From positions 70,073 to 134,072 of the forward strand of contig JADJMH010000018.1 in the NCBI GenBank assembly GCA_016709675.1: a stretch of 64,000 nt of DNA, in the 5' to 3' direction. Numbering within the stretch: the first letter of the stretch is position 1; every line of letters starts with the position of its first letter. The notes under the pieces are model-generated. The model searched no databases. It saw only the letters and a list, made by a program, of their open reading frames with translations, and had not been told where the DNA came from. Origin of the DNA: Candidatus Accumulibacter proximus (lineage in GTDB: Bacteria > Pseudomonadota > Gammaproteobacteria > Burkholderiales > Rhodocyclaceae). The position numbers and the translations under genes are program-made. Positions 17,600-26,955 of this stretch are shown here, in pieces.

Positions 17600-19588
17600 C
17601 TATTCGAACTCGATGATCACCTGATCGACCGACAGGCTTTCGCCAGCCTTGGCGACCACCTTCTTGACCTTGCAGTCGCGCTCGGCCTTGAGAACGTTCT
17701 CCATCTTCATGGCCTCGATCACCGCGAGCTTCTCGCCGGCGGCCACTGCTGCGCCTTCCGCCACCGATACCTCGCGCAACAGACCCGGCATTGGCGAGAG
17801 CAGGAATTTGGACAGGTCCGGCGGTACTTTCTTCGGCATCAGCGCCAGCATGCGGGCGGCGTTGGCGGTCATCACCGTTGCCTTGACCTGCTTGCCGAAG
17901 TGGACGACACGATAAAGCAGACCGATGCGCTCGAGCTGCAGGCAGATCGGCGCGCCGTTGCAGGTGCCGCGGAAAACGAGTTCGCCGAACTTCCAGTCGG
18001 AAACGAGATCGTAGCGGTCGACACCGTGCGTCACCGAGTAGCCTCCGGGGATCGGCTTCACCACCACCGGGTAGTCCTTGCCCTCCATCTGCACGACCCA
18101 CTCGTCGCCGACCTTGCGCTGGTGGCCCGCCATCTGGCCGCTGACCTGGACGGCGCGATCGATGTAGCGGCGACGACCGAAGGCCGCCAATGCGGCGAGC
18201 AGACCCGGATCGTCGTGCACCACGTCGGCGGCGAAGAAGCCATCCGGATACTCTTCGGCGAGGAAGGCAGTGGTGAACACCCCTGAGAGGAAGCGCGGAT
18301 TCTGCATCAGCGCCGCCTGGAACGGAATGTTGGAATCGATGCCGCGAATCACGAAAGCGTTGAGCGCGTCACGCAGTCTGGCGATCGCCTGGTCCCGGGT
18401 ACCACCGTGGCAGATCAGCTTGGCGATCATCGAGTCGTAGTACATCGAGATCTCGCCGCCTTCGAAGACGCCGGTATCGACCCGGACCTGGCCTTCGACG
18501 GTTTCCGGCGGCCGATACTTGACCAGCCGGCCAACCGAAGGCAGGAAGCCACGGAACGGGTCTTCGGCGTTGATCCGGCATTCGATCGCCCAGCCATTCG
18601 GCTTGATGTCTTCCTGCTTGAACGGCAGGGGTTCGCCGGCGGCAACGCGGATCATCAGCTCGACGAGATCGACGCCGGTGATCATTTCGGTCACCGGATG
18701 CTCAACCTGCAGACGGGTGTTCATTTCAAGGAAGTAGAACGACTTGTCCGAGCCGACGACGAACTCGACGGTACCTGCGCTCTGATATTTCACCGCTTTG
18801 GCCAGCGCGACTGCCTGCTCACCCATTGCCTTGCGGATCGTGTCGTCAATGAACGGCGATGGCGCTTCCTCGAGCACCTTCTGATGCCGCCGCTGGATTG
18901 AACACTCGCGCTCGAGCAGGTAGACAGTGTTGCCGAAGGAATCGGCGATCACCTGGATCTCGATATGATGCGGCCCTTCGACGAATTTCTCGATGAACAC
19001 GCGATCGTCGCCGAAACTGTTGCGCGCTTCGTTGCGGCAGGCTTCGAAGCCCTCGAAGGCTTCCTTGTCGTTGAAGGCGACGCGCAGTCCCTTGCCGCCG
19101 CCGCCGGCAGAAGCCTTGATCATCACCGGGTAGCCGATCCCCTTGGCAATCTCGACGGCCTGTGCCGAATCGGCGATCTCGGCGTTATAGCCGGGAATGG
19201 TGTTGACCTTGGCTTCCATCGCCAGCTTTTTGGAGGCGATCTTGTCACCCATCGCGGCCACCGAATAGTGCTTGGGTCCGATGAAGATGATGCCTTCCTC
19301 TTCAAGGCGGCGCGAGAACTCCTCGTTCTCCGACAGGAAACCGTAGCCCGGGTGCACTGCCTCGGCACCGGTCTGCTTGCAGGCAGCGATGATCTTGTCG
19401 ATCACCAGATACGATTCCTTGGACGCTGCCGGGCCGATACAGACCCCCTCATCGGCCATCAGCACATGCATCGAGTCCTTGTCGGCCTCGGAATAGACCG
19501 CGACCGTCTTGATGCCCATTTTCTTGGCGGTCTTCATCACCCGGCAGGCGATCTCGCCGCGGTTGGCGATCAGAATTTTCTTGAACAT
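17600..19588 (-). CDS. pccA: Propionyl-CoA carboxylase alpha (biotin carboxylase/BCCP) subunit
   Basis: 662 aa, with biotin carboxylase domain (about 1-450), a linker domain and a C-terminal biotinyl domain. Visible: HPGYGFLSEN, the ATP-grasp stretch KASAGGGGKGLRV, ERECSIQRRHQKVLEEAPSP, EMNTRLQVEHPVTE, and the biotin site EAMKMEN, making K628 the biotinylated Lys. It carboxylates propionyl-CoA to methylmalonyl-CoA together with PccB, whose gene is 19 bases upstream. The full length and linker domain fit propionyl-CoA rather than acetyl-CoA carboxylase. Confidence 0.94.
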   Translation of the reverse strand: MFKKILIANRGEIACRVMKTAKKMGIKTVAVYSEADKDSMHVLMADEGVCIGPAASKESYLVIDKIIAACKQTGAEAVHPGYGFLSENEEFSRRLEEEGIIFIGPKHYSVAAMGDKIASKKLAMEAKVNTIPGYNAEIADSAQAVEIAKGIGYPVMIKASAGGGGKGLRVAFNDKEAFEGFEACRNEARNSFGDDRVFIEKFVEGPHHIEIQVIADSFGNTVYLLERECSIQRRHQKVLEEAPSPFIDDTIRKAMGEQAVALAKAVKYQSAGTVEFVVGSDKSFYFLEMNTRLQVEHPVTEMITGVDLVELMIRVAAGEPLPFKQEDIKPNGWAIECRINAEDPFRGFLPSVGRLVKYRPPETVEGQVRVDTGVFEGGEISMYYDSMIAKLICHGGTRDQAIARLRDALNAFVIRGIDSNIPFQAALMQNPRFLSGVFTTAFLAEEYPDGFFAADVVHDDPGLLAALAAFGRRRYIDRAVQVSGQMAGHQRKVGDEWVVQMEGKDYPVVVKPIPGGYSVTHGVDRYDLVSDWKFGELVFRGTCNGAPICLQLERIGLLYRVVHFGKQVKATVMTANAARMLALMPKKVPPDLSKFLLSPMPGLLREVSVAEGAAVAAGEKLAVIEAMKMENVLKAERDCKVKKVVAKAGESLSVDQVIIEFE

Positions 19589-19607
19589 CTCTATTTCTCC
19601 CCGTCGA

Positions 19608-21140
19608 TCAAAGCGGAATGTTGCCGTGTTTGCGCCACGGGTTTTCCAGCTGTTTGTTGCGCAGCATTGCCAGAGAGCGGCAGATGCGCTTGCGGGTCTC
19701 GTTGGGCATGATCACGTCGTCGATGAAGCCACGCGCGCCGGCGACGAAGGGATTGGCGAACTTGGCCTTGTACTCGGCTTCGCGGGCGGCCAGCTTGGCC
19801 GGGTCGCCTTTTTCCTCGCGGAAGATGATCTCGACCGCGCCTTTCGGTCCCATGACCGCGATCTCGGCGGACGGCCAGGCGAAGTTGACGTCGCCGCGCA
19901 GGTGCTTGGAGGCCATCACGTCGTAGGCACCGCCGTAGGCCTTGCGCGTAATCACGGTAATCTTCGGCACCGTGCACTCGGCGTAGGCATACAGCAGCTT
20001 GGCGCCATGCTTGATGATGCCGCCGTACTCCTGTGCGGTGCCGGGCATGAAGCCCGGCACGTCGACGAAGGTCACCACCGGGATGTTGAAAGCGTCGCAG
20101 TAGCGGACGAAGCGGGCGGCCTTGATCGAACTCTTGATGTCGAGGCAACCGGCGAGAACGAGCGGCTGGTTCGCGACGATGCCGACCGTCGAGCCATCCA
20201 TCCGTGCGAACCCAATCACGATGTTCTTGGCGTACTCGCGCTGCAGTTCAAAGAAGTCACCGTCATCGGCAACCTTGATGATCAGTTCCTTGATGTTGTA
20301 CGGCTTGTTGGGATTGTCCGGCACCAGCGTGTCGAGCGAGAAATCGAGCCGGTCAGCGGGGTCCTGCGACGGCAGGCGCGGCGGCTTTTCGCGGTTGTTC
20401 GACGGCAGGAAGCTGATGAAGCGGCGAATCATCATCAGCGCTTCAACGTCGTTCTCGAAAGCCAGGTCGGCAACGCCCGACTTGCTGGTATGCGTCACGG
20501 CGCCACCGAGTTCCTCCGCGGTAACGTCTTCGTGGGTCACCGTCTTGACCACTTCCGGACCGGTGACGAACATGTAGGACGAATCCTTCACCATGAAGAT
20601 GAAGTCGGTCATCGACGGGCTGTAAACCGCGCCACCGGCACAGGGTCCCATGATCAGGGAAATCTGCGGCACAACGCCCGAGGCGAGAACGTTGCGCTGG
20701 AACACATCCGCATAGCCGGCAAGCGAAGCGACGCCTTCCTGGATGCGCGCACCGCCCGAGTCGTTGAGACCGATCACCGGTGCCCCGACCTTGATCGCAT
20801 GATCCATCACCTTGCAGATCTTTTCTGCATGCGCCTCCGAGAGGGAGCCGCCAAAAACGGTGAAGTCCTGCGAGAAGACGAACATCAACCGGCCGTTGAT
20901 CGTCCCGCAGCCGATGACCACACCGTCGCCCGGTACTGACTGTTCGGCCATGCCGAAGTCATTGCAGCGGTGCTCCTTGAACATGTCCCATTCTTCGAAA
21001 GAACCGGAATCGAGCAGTAGCTCGATGCGCTCGCGGGCAGCCAGTTTGCCCTTGCTGTGCTGGCTGTCAATGCGTTTCTGGCCACCACCCAAACAGGCCG
21101 CCGCGCGCTTTTCTGCAAGCTGGCGAATGATGTCGTGCAT
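19608..21140 (-). CDS. pccB: Propionyl-CoA carboxylase beta subunit (carboxyltransferase)
   Basis: 510 aa, the usual length. The N-terminal half contains KGKLAARERIELLLD and FGGSLSEAHAEKICK; the C-terminal half contains CDAFNIPVVTFVDVPGFMPG and ITRKAYGGAYDVM. These are the two crotonase-like lobes of acyl-CoA carboxyltransferases. It transfers the carboxyl group from biotin on PccA to propionyl-CoA. It lies between meaB and pccA in one minus-strand unit. Confidence 0.95.
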   Translation of the reverse strand: MHDIIRQLAEKRAAACLGGGQKRIDSQHSKGKLAARERIELLLDSGSFEEWDMFKEHRCNDFGMAEQSVPGDGVVIGCGTINGRLMFVFSQDFTVFGGSLSEAHAEKICKVMDHAIKVGAPVIGLNDSGGARIQEGVASLAGYADVFQRNVLASGVVPQISLIMGPCAGGAVYSPSMTDFIFMVKDSSYMFVTGPEVVKTVTHEDVTAEELGGAVTHTSKSGVADLAFENDVEALMMIRRFISFLPSNNREKPPRLPSQDPADRLDFSLDTLVPDNPNKPYNIKELIIKVADDGDFFELQREYAKNIVIGFARMDGSTVGIVANQPLVLAGCLDIKSSIKAARFVRYCDAFNIPVVTFVDVPGFMPGTAQEYGGIIKHGAKLLYAYAECTVPKITVITRKAYGGAYDVMASKHLRGDVNFAWPSAEIAVMGPKGAVEIIFREEKGDPAKLAAREAEYKAKFANPFVAGARGFIDDVIMPNETRKRICRSLAMLRNKQLENPWRKHGNIPL

Positions 21141-21211
21141 ATGTTCTACTCCCTAACGGTCGCGTCAATCAGAACTACTAAACAAGTTGGAGGATCCCGG
21201 TTCCTGCAATA

Positions 21212-22216
21212 TCAGTGCTTCAGATAGGCCAGCAGTCGTGAGGCCGCTGCACCCGGTGTCGTGCGCCCTTCGGCGACGTCGCGCGATAAGTCCGGCAGCG
21301 CGGAACGGACGCCGTGATGAGAACGAAAATAGCGTCGCAGGCCGGAGTCGATCAGACTCCACATCCAGTCTACGGACTGCCGACGCCGCTTCTCGTCGAA
21401 CTCGCCGGTGGCGGTCAAGGTACTCTGGTAGCGTTCGATTTCCGCCCAGAATTCGGCGATGCCGCGTTTGGCCAGAGCACTCACGGTCAGCACTGGCGGT
21501 CGCCAGTTTGGGCTGGCGCTGCGCAGCATGGTCAACGCCGCCTTCATCTGCCCGCGGGCAAAGGCAGCGGCGCGCTCATCGATGTCCGCCTTGTTGAACA
21601 CGATCAGATCGGCAATCTCGACGATCCCCTTCTTGATCGCCTGCAGGTCATCGCCGGCGTTCGGCAACTGCAGCAAGACGAAAACGTCGACCATACCGGC
21701 GACTGTCGTCTCGGATTGTCCGACACCTACCGTCTCGACGATGATCACGTCGAAGCCGGCCGCTTCGCAAACCAGCATTGCCTCACGCGTCTTGTCGGCG
21801 ACGCCACCCAGCGAACCCGCCGAAGGACTGGGCCGGATGAAGGCCTCATCGCGCTGGCAGAGCAACTCCATGCGGGTCTTGTCGCCTAGAATCGAGCCGC
21901 CGGAAACCGACGAAGACGGGTCGACCGCGAGGACGGCAACGCGCTTGCCGGCTTCGATCAGGTAGATGCCCAGCGATTCGATGAAAGTCGACTTGCCGGC
22001 ACCCGGCGAGCCCGAGATGCCGACCCGGATCGTCCGTCCGGTGTGCGGCAGCAGCGCCGCCAAAACCTGTCGGGCGCGGCGCTGGTGATCGCTGTGGGTC
22101 GATTCGACCAGGGTGATGGTCTTCGCCAGCGCCCGCCGGCGGCCAGCGAGAACACCGTCAACAAGATGCTGGTCGGCAGTCGTCAGGCTGCCGGCGGTCG
22201 CGCTGGTCATGTCCAT
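21212..22216 (-). CDS. meaB: Methylmalonyl-CoA mutase-associated GTPase MeaB
   Basis: 334 aa G3E-type GTPase. Walker A motif GISGSPGAGKSTF is at residues 67-79, followed by VLAVDPSSSVSGGSILGDKTRM, ETVGVGQSE and the NKAD base-specificity motif in FNKADIDERA. MeaB loads and protects the adenosylcobalamin cofactor of the mutase. The second Met (22210) has a better-spaced AGG upstream and may be the true start. It lies 25 bases after the mutase gene. Confidence 0.95.
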   Translation of the reverse strand: MDMTSATAGSLTTADQHLVDGVLAGRRRALAKTITLVESTHSDHQRRARQVLAALLPHTGRTIRVGISGSPGAGKSTFIESLGIYLIEAGKRVAVLAVDPSSSVSGGSILGDKTRMELLCQRDEAFIRPSPSAGSLGGVADKTREAMLVCEAAGFDVIIVETVGVGQSETTVAGMVDVFVLLQLPNAGDDLQAIKKGIVEIADLIVFNKADIDERAAAFARGQMKAALTMLRSASPNWRPPVLTVSALAKRGIAEFWAEIERYQSTLTATGEFDEKRRRQSVDWMWSLIDSGLRRYFRSHHGVRSALPDLSRDVAEGRTTPGAAASRLLAYLKH

Positions 22217-22241
22217 AACCTGTGAGGGGTGAAGCGATCTG

Positions 22242-24413
22242 TCAGGCGGTGGCGTGCCTTGCCTTGCGGATTTCTGCCAAGACGGTCATCGCCGAATCCT
22301 CGATGCGTGTGCCCGGCCCGAAAATGGCCTTGGCCCCAGCCTGGAACAGAAAGTCATAATCCTGGGCCGGGATCACCCCGCCGGCGAAAACGATGATGTC
22401 ATCGGCACCCTGATCCTTGAGCGCCTGAACCAGTGCCGGCAGCAGCGTCTTGTGCCCGGCGGCGAGCGAGGAGACGCCGACGGCGTGCACGTCGTTCTCG
22501 ATCGCCAGACGAGCGGCTTCCTCCGGCGTCTGGAAGAGCGGGCCGACGTCAATGTCGAAGCCGAGGTCGGCAAAGGCAGTGGCCACCACCTTGGCACCGC
22601 GGTCATGGCCATCCTGGCCGAGCTTGGCGATCATGATCCGCGGCCGGCGGCCTTCCTCTTCGTTGAACCGGTTGATTTCGGCTTTCAGCGTTTCCCAACT
22701 CGCCATGCCCTCGACGACCGCGCCATAGACGCCGGAAACGGTCTGTTGCGTGGCGCGGAAGCGGCCGAACACCTTCTCCATCGCGTCGGAGACTTCACCC
22801 ACCGAAGCGCGCAGGCGCATGGCCTTGACCGTGAGGTCGAGCAGATTGCCCTCGCCGGTTTCAGCGCAACGCGTCAGGTCGGCCAGCGCCGCGGTGACCT
22901 TGGCGGTATCGCGATTTTCCCGAACCGACTTCAGGCGCGCGATCTGCGAGTCGCGGACGGCGTTGTTGTCGATGTCGCGAATATCGATCGCGTCTTCCTT
23001 GGCCAGCTTGTACTTGTTCACGCCGACAATCACGTCCTTGCCCGAATCGATGCGCGCCTGCTTGTCGGCAGCGCAGCCCTCGATCTTCATCTTCGCCCAG
23101 CCAGACTCGACGGCGTGCGTCATGCCGCCCATGCTTTCGACCTCTTCGATGATCTTCCACGCTTCGTCGACCAGATCCTGCGTCAGCTTCTCCATCATGT
23201 ACGAGCCGGCCCACGGATCGATGACGCTGGTGATGTGCGTCTCTTCCTGGATGACCAGCTGCGTGTTGCGGGCGATGCGCGAAGAGAACTCGGTCGGCAG
23301 CGCGATCGCCTCGTCGAGGGCGTTGGTGTGCAGCGACTGGGTACCGCCAAAAACCGCGGCCATGGCCTCAATGGTCGTCCGCACGACGTTGTTGTAGGGG
23401 TCCTGTTCGGTCAGCGACCAGCCGGAGGTCTGGCAGTGGGTGCGCAGCATCATCGACTTCGGGCTCTTCGGCGAAAACTCCTGCATGATCTTCCACCACA
23501 GCAGGCGGGCGGCGCGCAGCTTGGCGACCTCGAGGTAGAAGTTCATGCCGATGGCGAAGAAGAAGGAAAGGCGGCCGGCAAAGAAGTCGACGTCGAGGCC
23601 GGAGGCAATCGCCGTCTTGACGTACTCACGACCGTCAGCCAGCGTAAACGCCAGTTCGAGCGCCTGCGTTGCGCCGGCCTCCTGCATGTGATAACCGGAA
23701 ATCGAGATCGAGTTGAACTTCGGCATGTTGTTTGCCGTATAGCCGATGATATCGGCGATGATCCGCATCGACGGCTTCGGCGGATAGATGTAGGTGTTGC
23801 GGACCATGAACTCCTTGAGAATGTCGTTCTGGATCGTTCCCGAGAGCTTGTCCTGCGCTACCCCCTGCTCCTCGGCAGCAACGATGTAGCCGGCAAGGAT
23901 GGGCAACACGGCGCCGTTCATCGTCATTGATACCGAGATCTTTTCGAGCGGGATGCCATCGAAAAGAATTTTCATGTCTTCGACCGAGTCGATCGCCACG
24001 CCAGCCTTGCCGACGTCACCGGTGACACGCGGATGGTCCGAGTCGTAACCGCGGTGCGTCGCCAGGTCAAATGCCACCGAGACACCCTGACCACCAGCGG
24101 CCAGCGCCTTGCGGTAGAACGCGTTCGATGCTTCGGCGGTGGAAAAGCCGGCGTACTGCCGAATGGTCCACGGACGCACGGCATACATCGTGGCCTGCGG
24201 ACCACGGACGAAGGGAGCGAGGCCTGGCAGCGTATCGGTGTACTGCAGACCGTCAAGATCTGCCTTGGTATACAGTGGCTTGACAACAATTCCCTCAGGG
24301 GTAACCCAGTTCAGTGCGGCAACATCCCCACCAGGGGCCGACTTGCTGGCTGCCTTTTTCCAGGCATCGAGACTTGCAGAATCCAGTGGTGCAGCATTGT
24401 TCGCGTTGGACAT
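22242..24413 (-). CDS. mcm: Methylmalonyl-CoA mutase
   Basis: 723 aa, single-chain homodimeric type. The catalytic barrel contains RQYAGFSTAEASNAFYR and AVFGGTQSLHTNALDE. The C-terminal cobalamin domain has the base-off signature DGHDRG at residues 601-606, with H603 as the cobalt ligand. It interconverts (R)-methylmalonyl-CoA and succinyl-CoA. The ATG at 24413 has AAAGG seven bases upstream, preferred to the ATG five codons earlier. It is the first gene of mcm-meaB-pccB-pccA. The epimerase gene is not in the window. Confidence 0.96.
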   Translation of the reverse strand: MSNANNAAPLDSASLDAWKKAASKSAPGGDVAALNWVTPEGIVVKPLYTKADLDGLQYTDTLPGLAPFVRGPQATMYAVRPWTIRQYAGFSTAEASNAFYRKALAAGGQGVSVAFDLATHRGYDSDHPRVTGDVGKAGVAIDSVEDMKILFDGIPLEKISVSMTMNGAVLPILAGYIVAAEEQGVAQDKLSGTIQNDILKEFMVRNTYIYPPKPSMRIIADIIGYTANNMPKFNSISISGYHMQEAGATQALELAFTLADGREYVKTAIASGLDVDFFAGRLSFFFAIGMNFYLEVAKLRAARLLWWKIMQEFSPKSPKSMMLRTHCQTSGWSLTEQDPYNNVVRTTIEAMAAVFGGTQSLHTNALDEAIALPTEFSSRIARNTQLVIQEETHITSVIDPWAGSYMMEKLTQDLVDEAWKIIEEVESMGGMTHAVESGWAKMKIEGCAADKQARIDSGKDVIVGVNKYKLAKEDAIDIRDIDNNAVRDSQIARLKSVRENRDTAKVTAALADLTRCAETGEGNLLDLTVKAMRLRASVGEVSDAMEKVFGRFRATQQTVSGVYGAVVEGMASWETLKAEINRFNEEEGRRPRIMIAKLGQDGHDRGAKVVATAFADLGFDIDVGPLFQTPEEAARLAIENDVHAVGVSSLAAGHKTLLPALVQALKDQGADDIIVFAGGVIPAQDYDFLFQAGAKAIFGPGTRIEDSAMTVLAEIRKARHATA

Positions 24414-24521
24414 GACGGAACCTTTCAAGAAATCTGTGGATTGAGGCGGTACTTCCGACTGACGACGCGGAAGCCCTGTTGCTCAGACGGTCGCGCGGCT
24501 TTGCGCAACCCATTTTAACGC

Positions 24522-24563
24522 TTGACACCCCGCTCAGCGAATAATACTGTATCCATAATTATG
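24522..24563 (+). promoter_or_regulatory. Promoter and likely operator of the GntR gene
   Basis: TTGACA (24522-24527), 17-base spacer, TACTGT (24545-24550), a good sigma-70 arrangement. Just downstream, CATAATTATG (24554-24563) is a perfect 10-bp palindrome over the expected transcription start. GntR/FadR proteins bind short palindromes, so autoregulation is plausible, and the same site lies between the regulator and the divergent mcm operon. Confidence 0.65.
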
Positions 24564-24610
24564 AAAGCAAGGTTCCTTGGAGACCCTGAGCAGATCACCG
24601 AAAAAGATCG

Positions 24611-25285
24611 ATGGCTCCGAGTCGTATAGCCCAGACTGCCCTCTACCAGGAAGTCGCTGAAAGACTCCGGCAGCGCATCTTCGCGCACGAGCTGCTGCCG
24701 GGAACCCGTATTGACGAGCAACTGCTGACGGTTGACTACGGCATCAGTCGCACCCCCTTGCGTGAAGCCCTCAAGGTTCTTGCTGCCGAAGGCCTGGTGA
24801 CCCTGAGGCCGCGCCGCGGCTGCTTCGTGACCGAGATCTCGGAGCAGGATCTCGATGAAATCTTTCCCCTCATGGCGATGCTCGAGGGCCGTTGCGCGCA
24901 AGAAGCAACCCAGCGGGCACAGCCCGAGCAGATTGCCAGACTGGAAGCAATCCACCGACAACTGCAACGCTTTGCCGGCAGCAACCAGATCGAACGCTTT
25001 TTTGAGGCGAATCAGGAATTCCATTTCCGCATCCAGGAAATGTCCGAGAACCGCTGGTTGCGCCAGGTGGTTCAGGACCTGCGCAAGGTACTCAAGCTGA
25101 CGCGCCTGTTTTCGCTGAGCATCGATGGTCGCCTGCAGCAGTCACTGGCGGAACATGCTGCGATCCTGGAAGCAATCAAGTCCGGCGATGCGCTGCGCGC
25201 GCAGCGATTGATGCACGATCACATCCTTGCCGGACGACAGGCACTGGCCAGAAGCCAGTCCTCACAACAGGCGCTTATGTCGTGA
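24611..25285 (+). CDS. GntR-family regulator, FadR/FCD subfamily
   Basis: 224 aa. N-terminal winged helix-turn-helix with LYQEVAERLRQRIFAHELLPGTRI and ISRTPLREALKVLAAEGLV, followed by an all-helical FCD ligand-binding domain with conserved metal-site His residues (FEANQEFHFRI, LAEHAAILEAI, HDHILAGR). FCD regulators respond to organic acids or acyl-CoA. Divergent to the methylmalonyl-CoA operon and overlapping an enoyl-CoA hydratase gene, it most likely controls propionate/methylmalonyl metabolism; the ligand is inferred only from context. Confidence 0.92.
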   Translation: MAPSRIAQTALYQEVAERLRQRIFAHELLPGTRIDEQLLTVDYGISRTPLREALKVLAAEGLVTLRPRRGCFVTEISEQDLDEIFPLMAMLEGRCAQEATQRAQPEQIARLEAIHRQLQRFAGSNQIERFFEANQEFHFRIQEMSENRWLRQVVQDLRKVLKLTRLFSLSIDGRLQQSLAEHAAILEAIKSGDALRAQRLMHDHILAGRQALARSQSSQQALMS

Positions 25286-26061
25286 GTGGCACAATTCTCT
25301 GCACTTGCGAAACGGCCATCGCGACGGTCACGCTGTCGAATCCGGGCAAGCTCAACGCGATCGACTTTGCCATGTGGCAACAGCTGGCCGAGAGGTTCAG
25401 CAATCTGTCTGCGGACGATAGGGTGCGCTGCGTCGTCCTGCGCGGTGATGGCGAACAGGCTTTCGCTGCTGGTGGCGACATCGGCGAGTTCCTCACCCGG
25501 CGCGACACCCTCGATCATGCGCTGATCTACCACGGGCAGGCCGGTGCCGCCTTGCAGGCGGTGTTCGACTGTCGCCATCCGACGATCGCCCTGATTCAGG
25601 GCGCCTGCATCGGCGGCGGGCTGGAGATCGCCGCGCAGTGCGACCTGCGAATCTGTGGTGAGTCGTCGCGTTTTGGCGTGCCGATCAACCGGCTTGGTTT
25701 CTCCATGTACCCAGCCGAAATGGAAGGTCTACTCCGTCTTGCCGGACCGGCAACGGTGCGTGAAATCCTGCTCGAAGGTCGAATCCTCAGTTCGTCCGAG
25801 GCCCTGGCCAAAGGGCTGGTCACCCGGGTCGTCGCTGATGCCGAAGTCGTCGACGAAGCCTACGCCAGCGCCCGCCGCATCTGCGCCGGCGCGCCGCTGG
25901 TCGCCAGTTGGCACAAGCAGTGGGTGCGCCGCCTGCAGCACGACATTCCGCTCAGCGAGCAGGAACTGCGTGCCTCGTTCGCTTTTCTCGAGACCGAAGA
26001 TTACCGCGAAGGCCTGTCGGCTTTTCTCGACAAACGGCAGCCGAATTTCACCGGCCGCTGA
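25282..26061 (+). CDS. Enoyl-CoA hydratase/isomerase family protein
   Basis: 259 aa crotonase fold. The oxyanion-hole segments are AFAAGGDIGEF and IQGACIGGGLEIAAQCDLRI. The usual catalytic Glu of hydratases after GGG is in a divergent setting, so isomerase or decarboxylase (methylmalonyl-CoA decarboxylase-like) activity is also possible. It begins with GTG overlapping the regulator stop by four bases, so the two genes are coupled. Confidence 0.88.
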   Translation: MSGTILCTCETAIATVTLSNPGKLNAIDFAMWQQLAERFSNLSADDRVRCVVLRGDGEQAFAAGGDIGEFLTRRDTLDHALIYHGQAGAALQAVFDCRHPTIALIQGACIGGGLEIAAQCDLRICGESSRFGVPINRLGFSMYPAEMEGLLRLAGPATVREILLEGRILSSSEALAKGLVTRVVADAEVVDEAYASARRICAGAPLVASWHKQWVRRLQHDIPLSEQELRASFAFLETEDYREGLSAFLDKRQPNFTGR

Positions 26062-26070
26062 ACGGCGGCA

Positions 26071-26871
26071 TCAGGCGAAGAGACTCCACAACATCTTTCC
26101 CGCGAGCACGATCAGCACGCCGGCAAAAAGGCGTTTCAAGGTAGCCACCGGCAGACGGTGTGCCAGTCTTGCCCCCAGCGGCGCGGTCAGCATGCTCGAT
26201 GGCACCAGCCAGATGAACGCCGGCAGAAAAACGTAGCCGAGGCTCCACTGCGGCAGTCCGGGGTGCTCCCAGCCGTTGAAGATGTAGCCGAGCGAGCCGC
26301 CAACGGCAATCGGAAAACCGATTGCCGCCGACGTCCCGATGGCCTGTTGCACGCGTACGTTGCACCAGGTGAGAAAAGGCACCGTGAGTGAGCCCCCGCC
26401 GATGGCCACCAGCGCTGACACCGCACCGATGCCCGTACCGACCACGAAGACGCCGCCCGCGCCCGGCAACTCGCGCGACGCTTTGGGCTTGAGGTTGAGG
26501 ATCATCTGCACCGCCACCAGGCAGACGAAAGCGGTAAAGAAAACCGCCAGCGGTCTGGCGGGAACACTGGCGGCGAACAGCGTGCCGAGCAGCGTTCCCA
26601 GGAGAATCCCCGGCGTGATCCGGGCGACGACCTGCCAGAGCACCGCGCCGTGCCGGTGATGGGTCAGCAGGCTGGCCAGCGAGGTGAACAGGATCGCCGC
26701 CATCGACGTGCCGAGCGCCAGATGCAGGACCTCGCCCGGCGGAAATCCGGCCTGGGCAGCGAACATCATGGTCAGTGTCGGCACCATCACCAGTCCGCCG
26801 CCAATGCCGAGCAGGCCGGCGAAGAAACCGGTGAAGAGACCCAGCGCGATATATGCCAGCCACCAGAGCAA
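26071..26871 (-). CDS. Sulfite exporter TauE/SafE family protein
   Basis: 266 aa, about seven to eight membrane segments. The repeated motif is GLLGIGGGLVMVPTL in the first half and ALVAIGGGSLTVPFL in the second. Members export sulfite, sulfoacetate or other organic anions. The TTG start is supported by GGGAGG five bases upstream. It is convergent with the enoyl-CoA hydratase gene. No substrate is evident from the neighbours. Confidence 0.88.
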   Translation of the reverse strand: MLWWLAYIALGLFTGFFAGLLGIGGGLVMVPTLTMMFAAQAGFPPGEVLHLALGTSMAAILFTSLASLLTHHRHGAVLWQVVARITPGILLGTLLGTLFAASVPARPLAVFFTAFVCLVAVQMILNLKPKASRELPGAGGVFVVGTGIGAVSALVAIGGGSLTVPFLTWCNVRVQQAIGTSAAIGFPIAVGGSLGYIFNGWEHPGLPQWSLGYVFLPAFIWLVPSSMLTAPLGARLAHRLPVATLKRLFAGVLIVLAGKMLWSLFA

Positions 26872-26955
26872 CCCGACCTCCCGTCAGCACCCTCGTCCGA
26901 AGCTGGCTATCATCTCACCATTGGCACCCGGATGTCTCTCCCGATCGACCGGTTG

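Noticed and set aside
22254..23930. 558-codon open frame opposite the methylmalonyl-CoA mutase gene
   Set aside because: Antisense shadow of a strongly conserved gene; no recognisable domain or ribosome-binding site.
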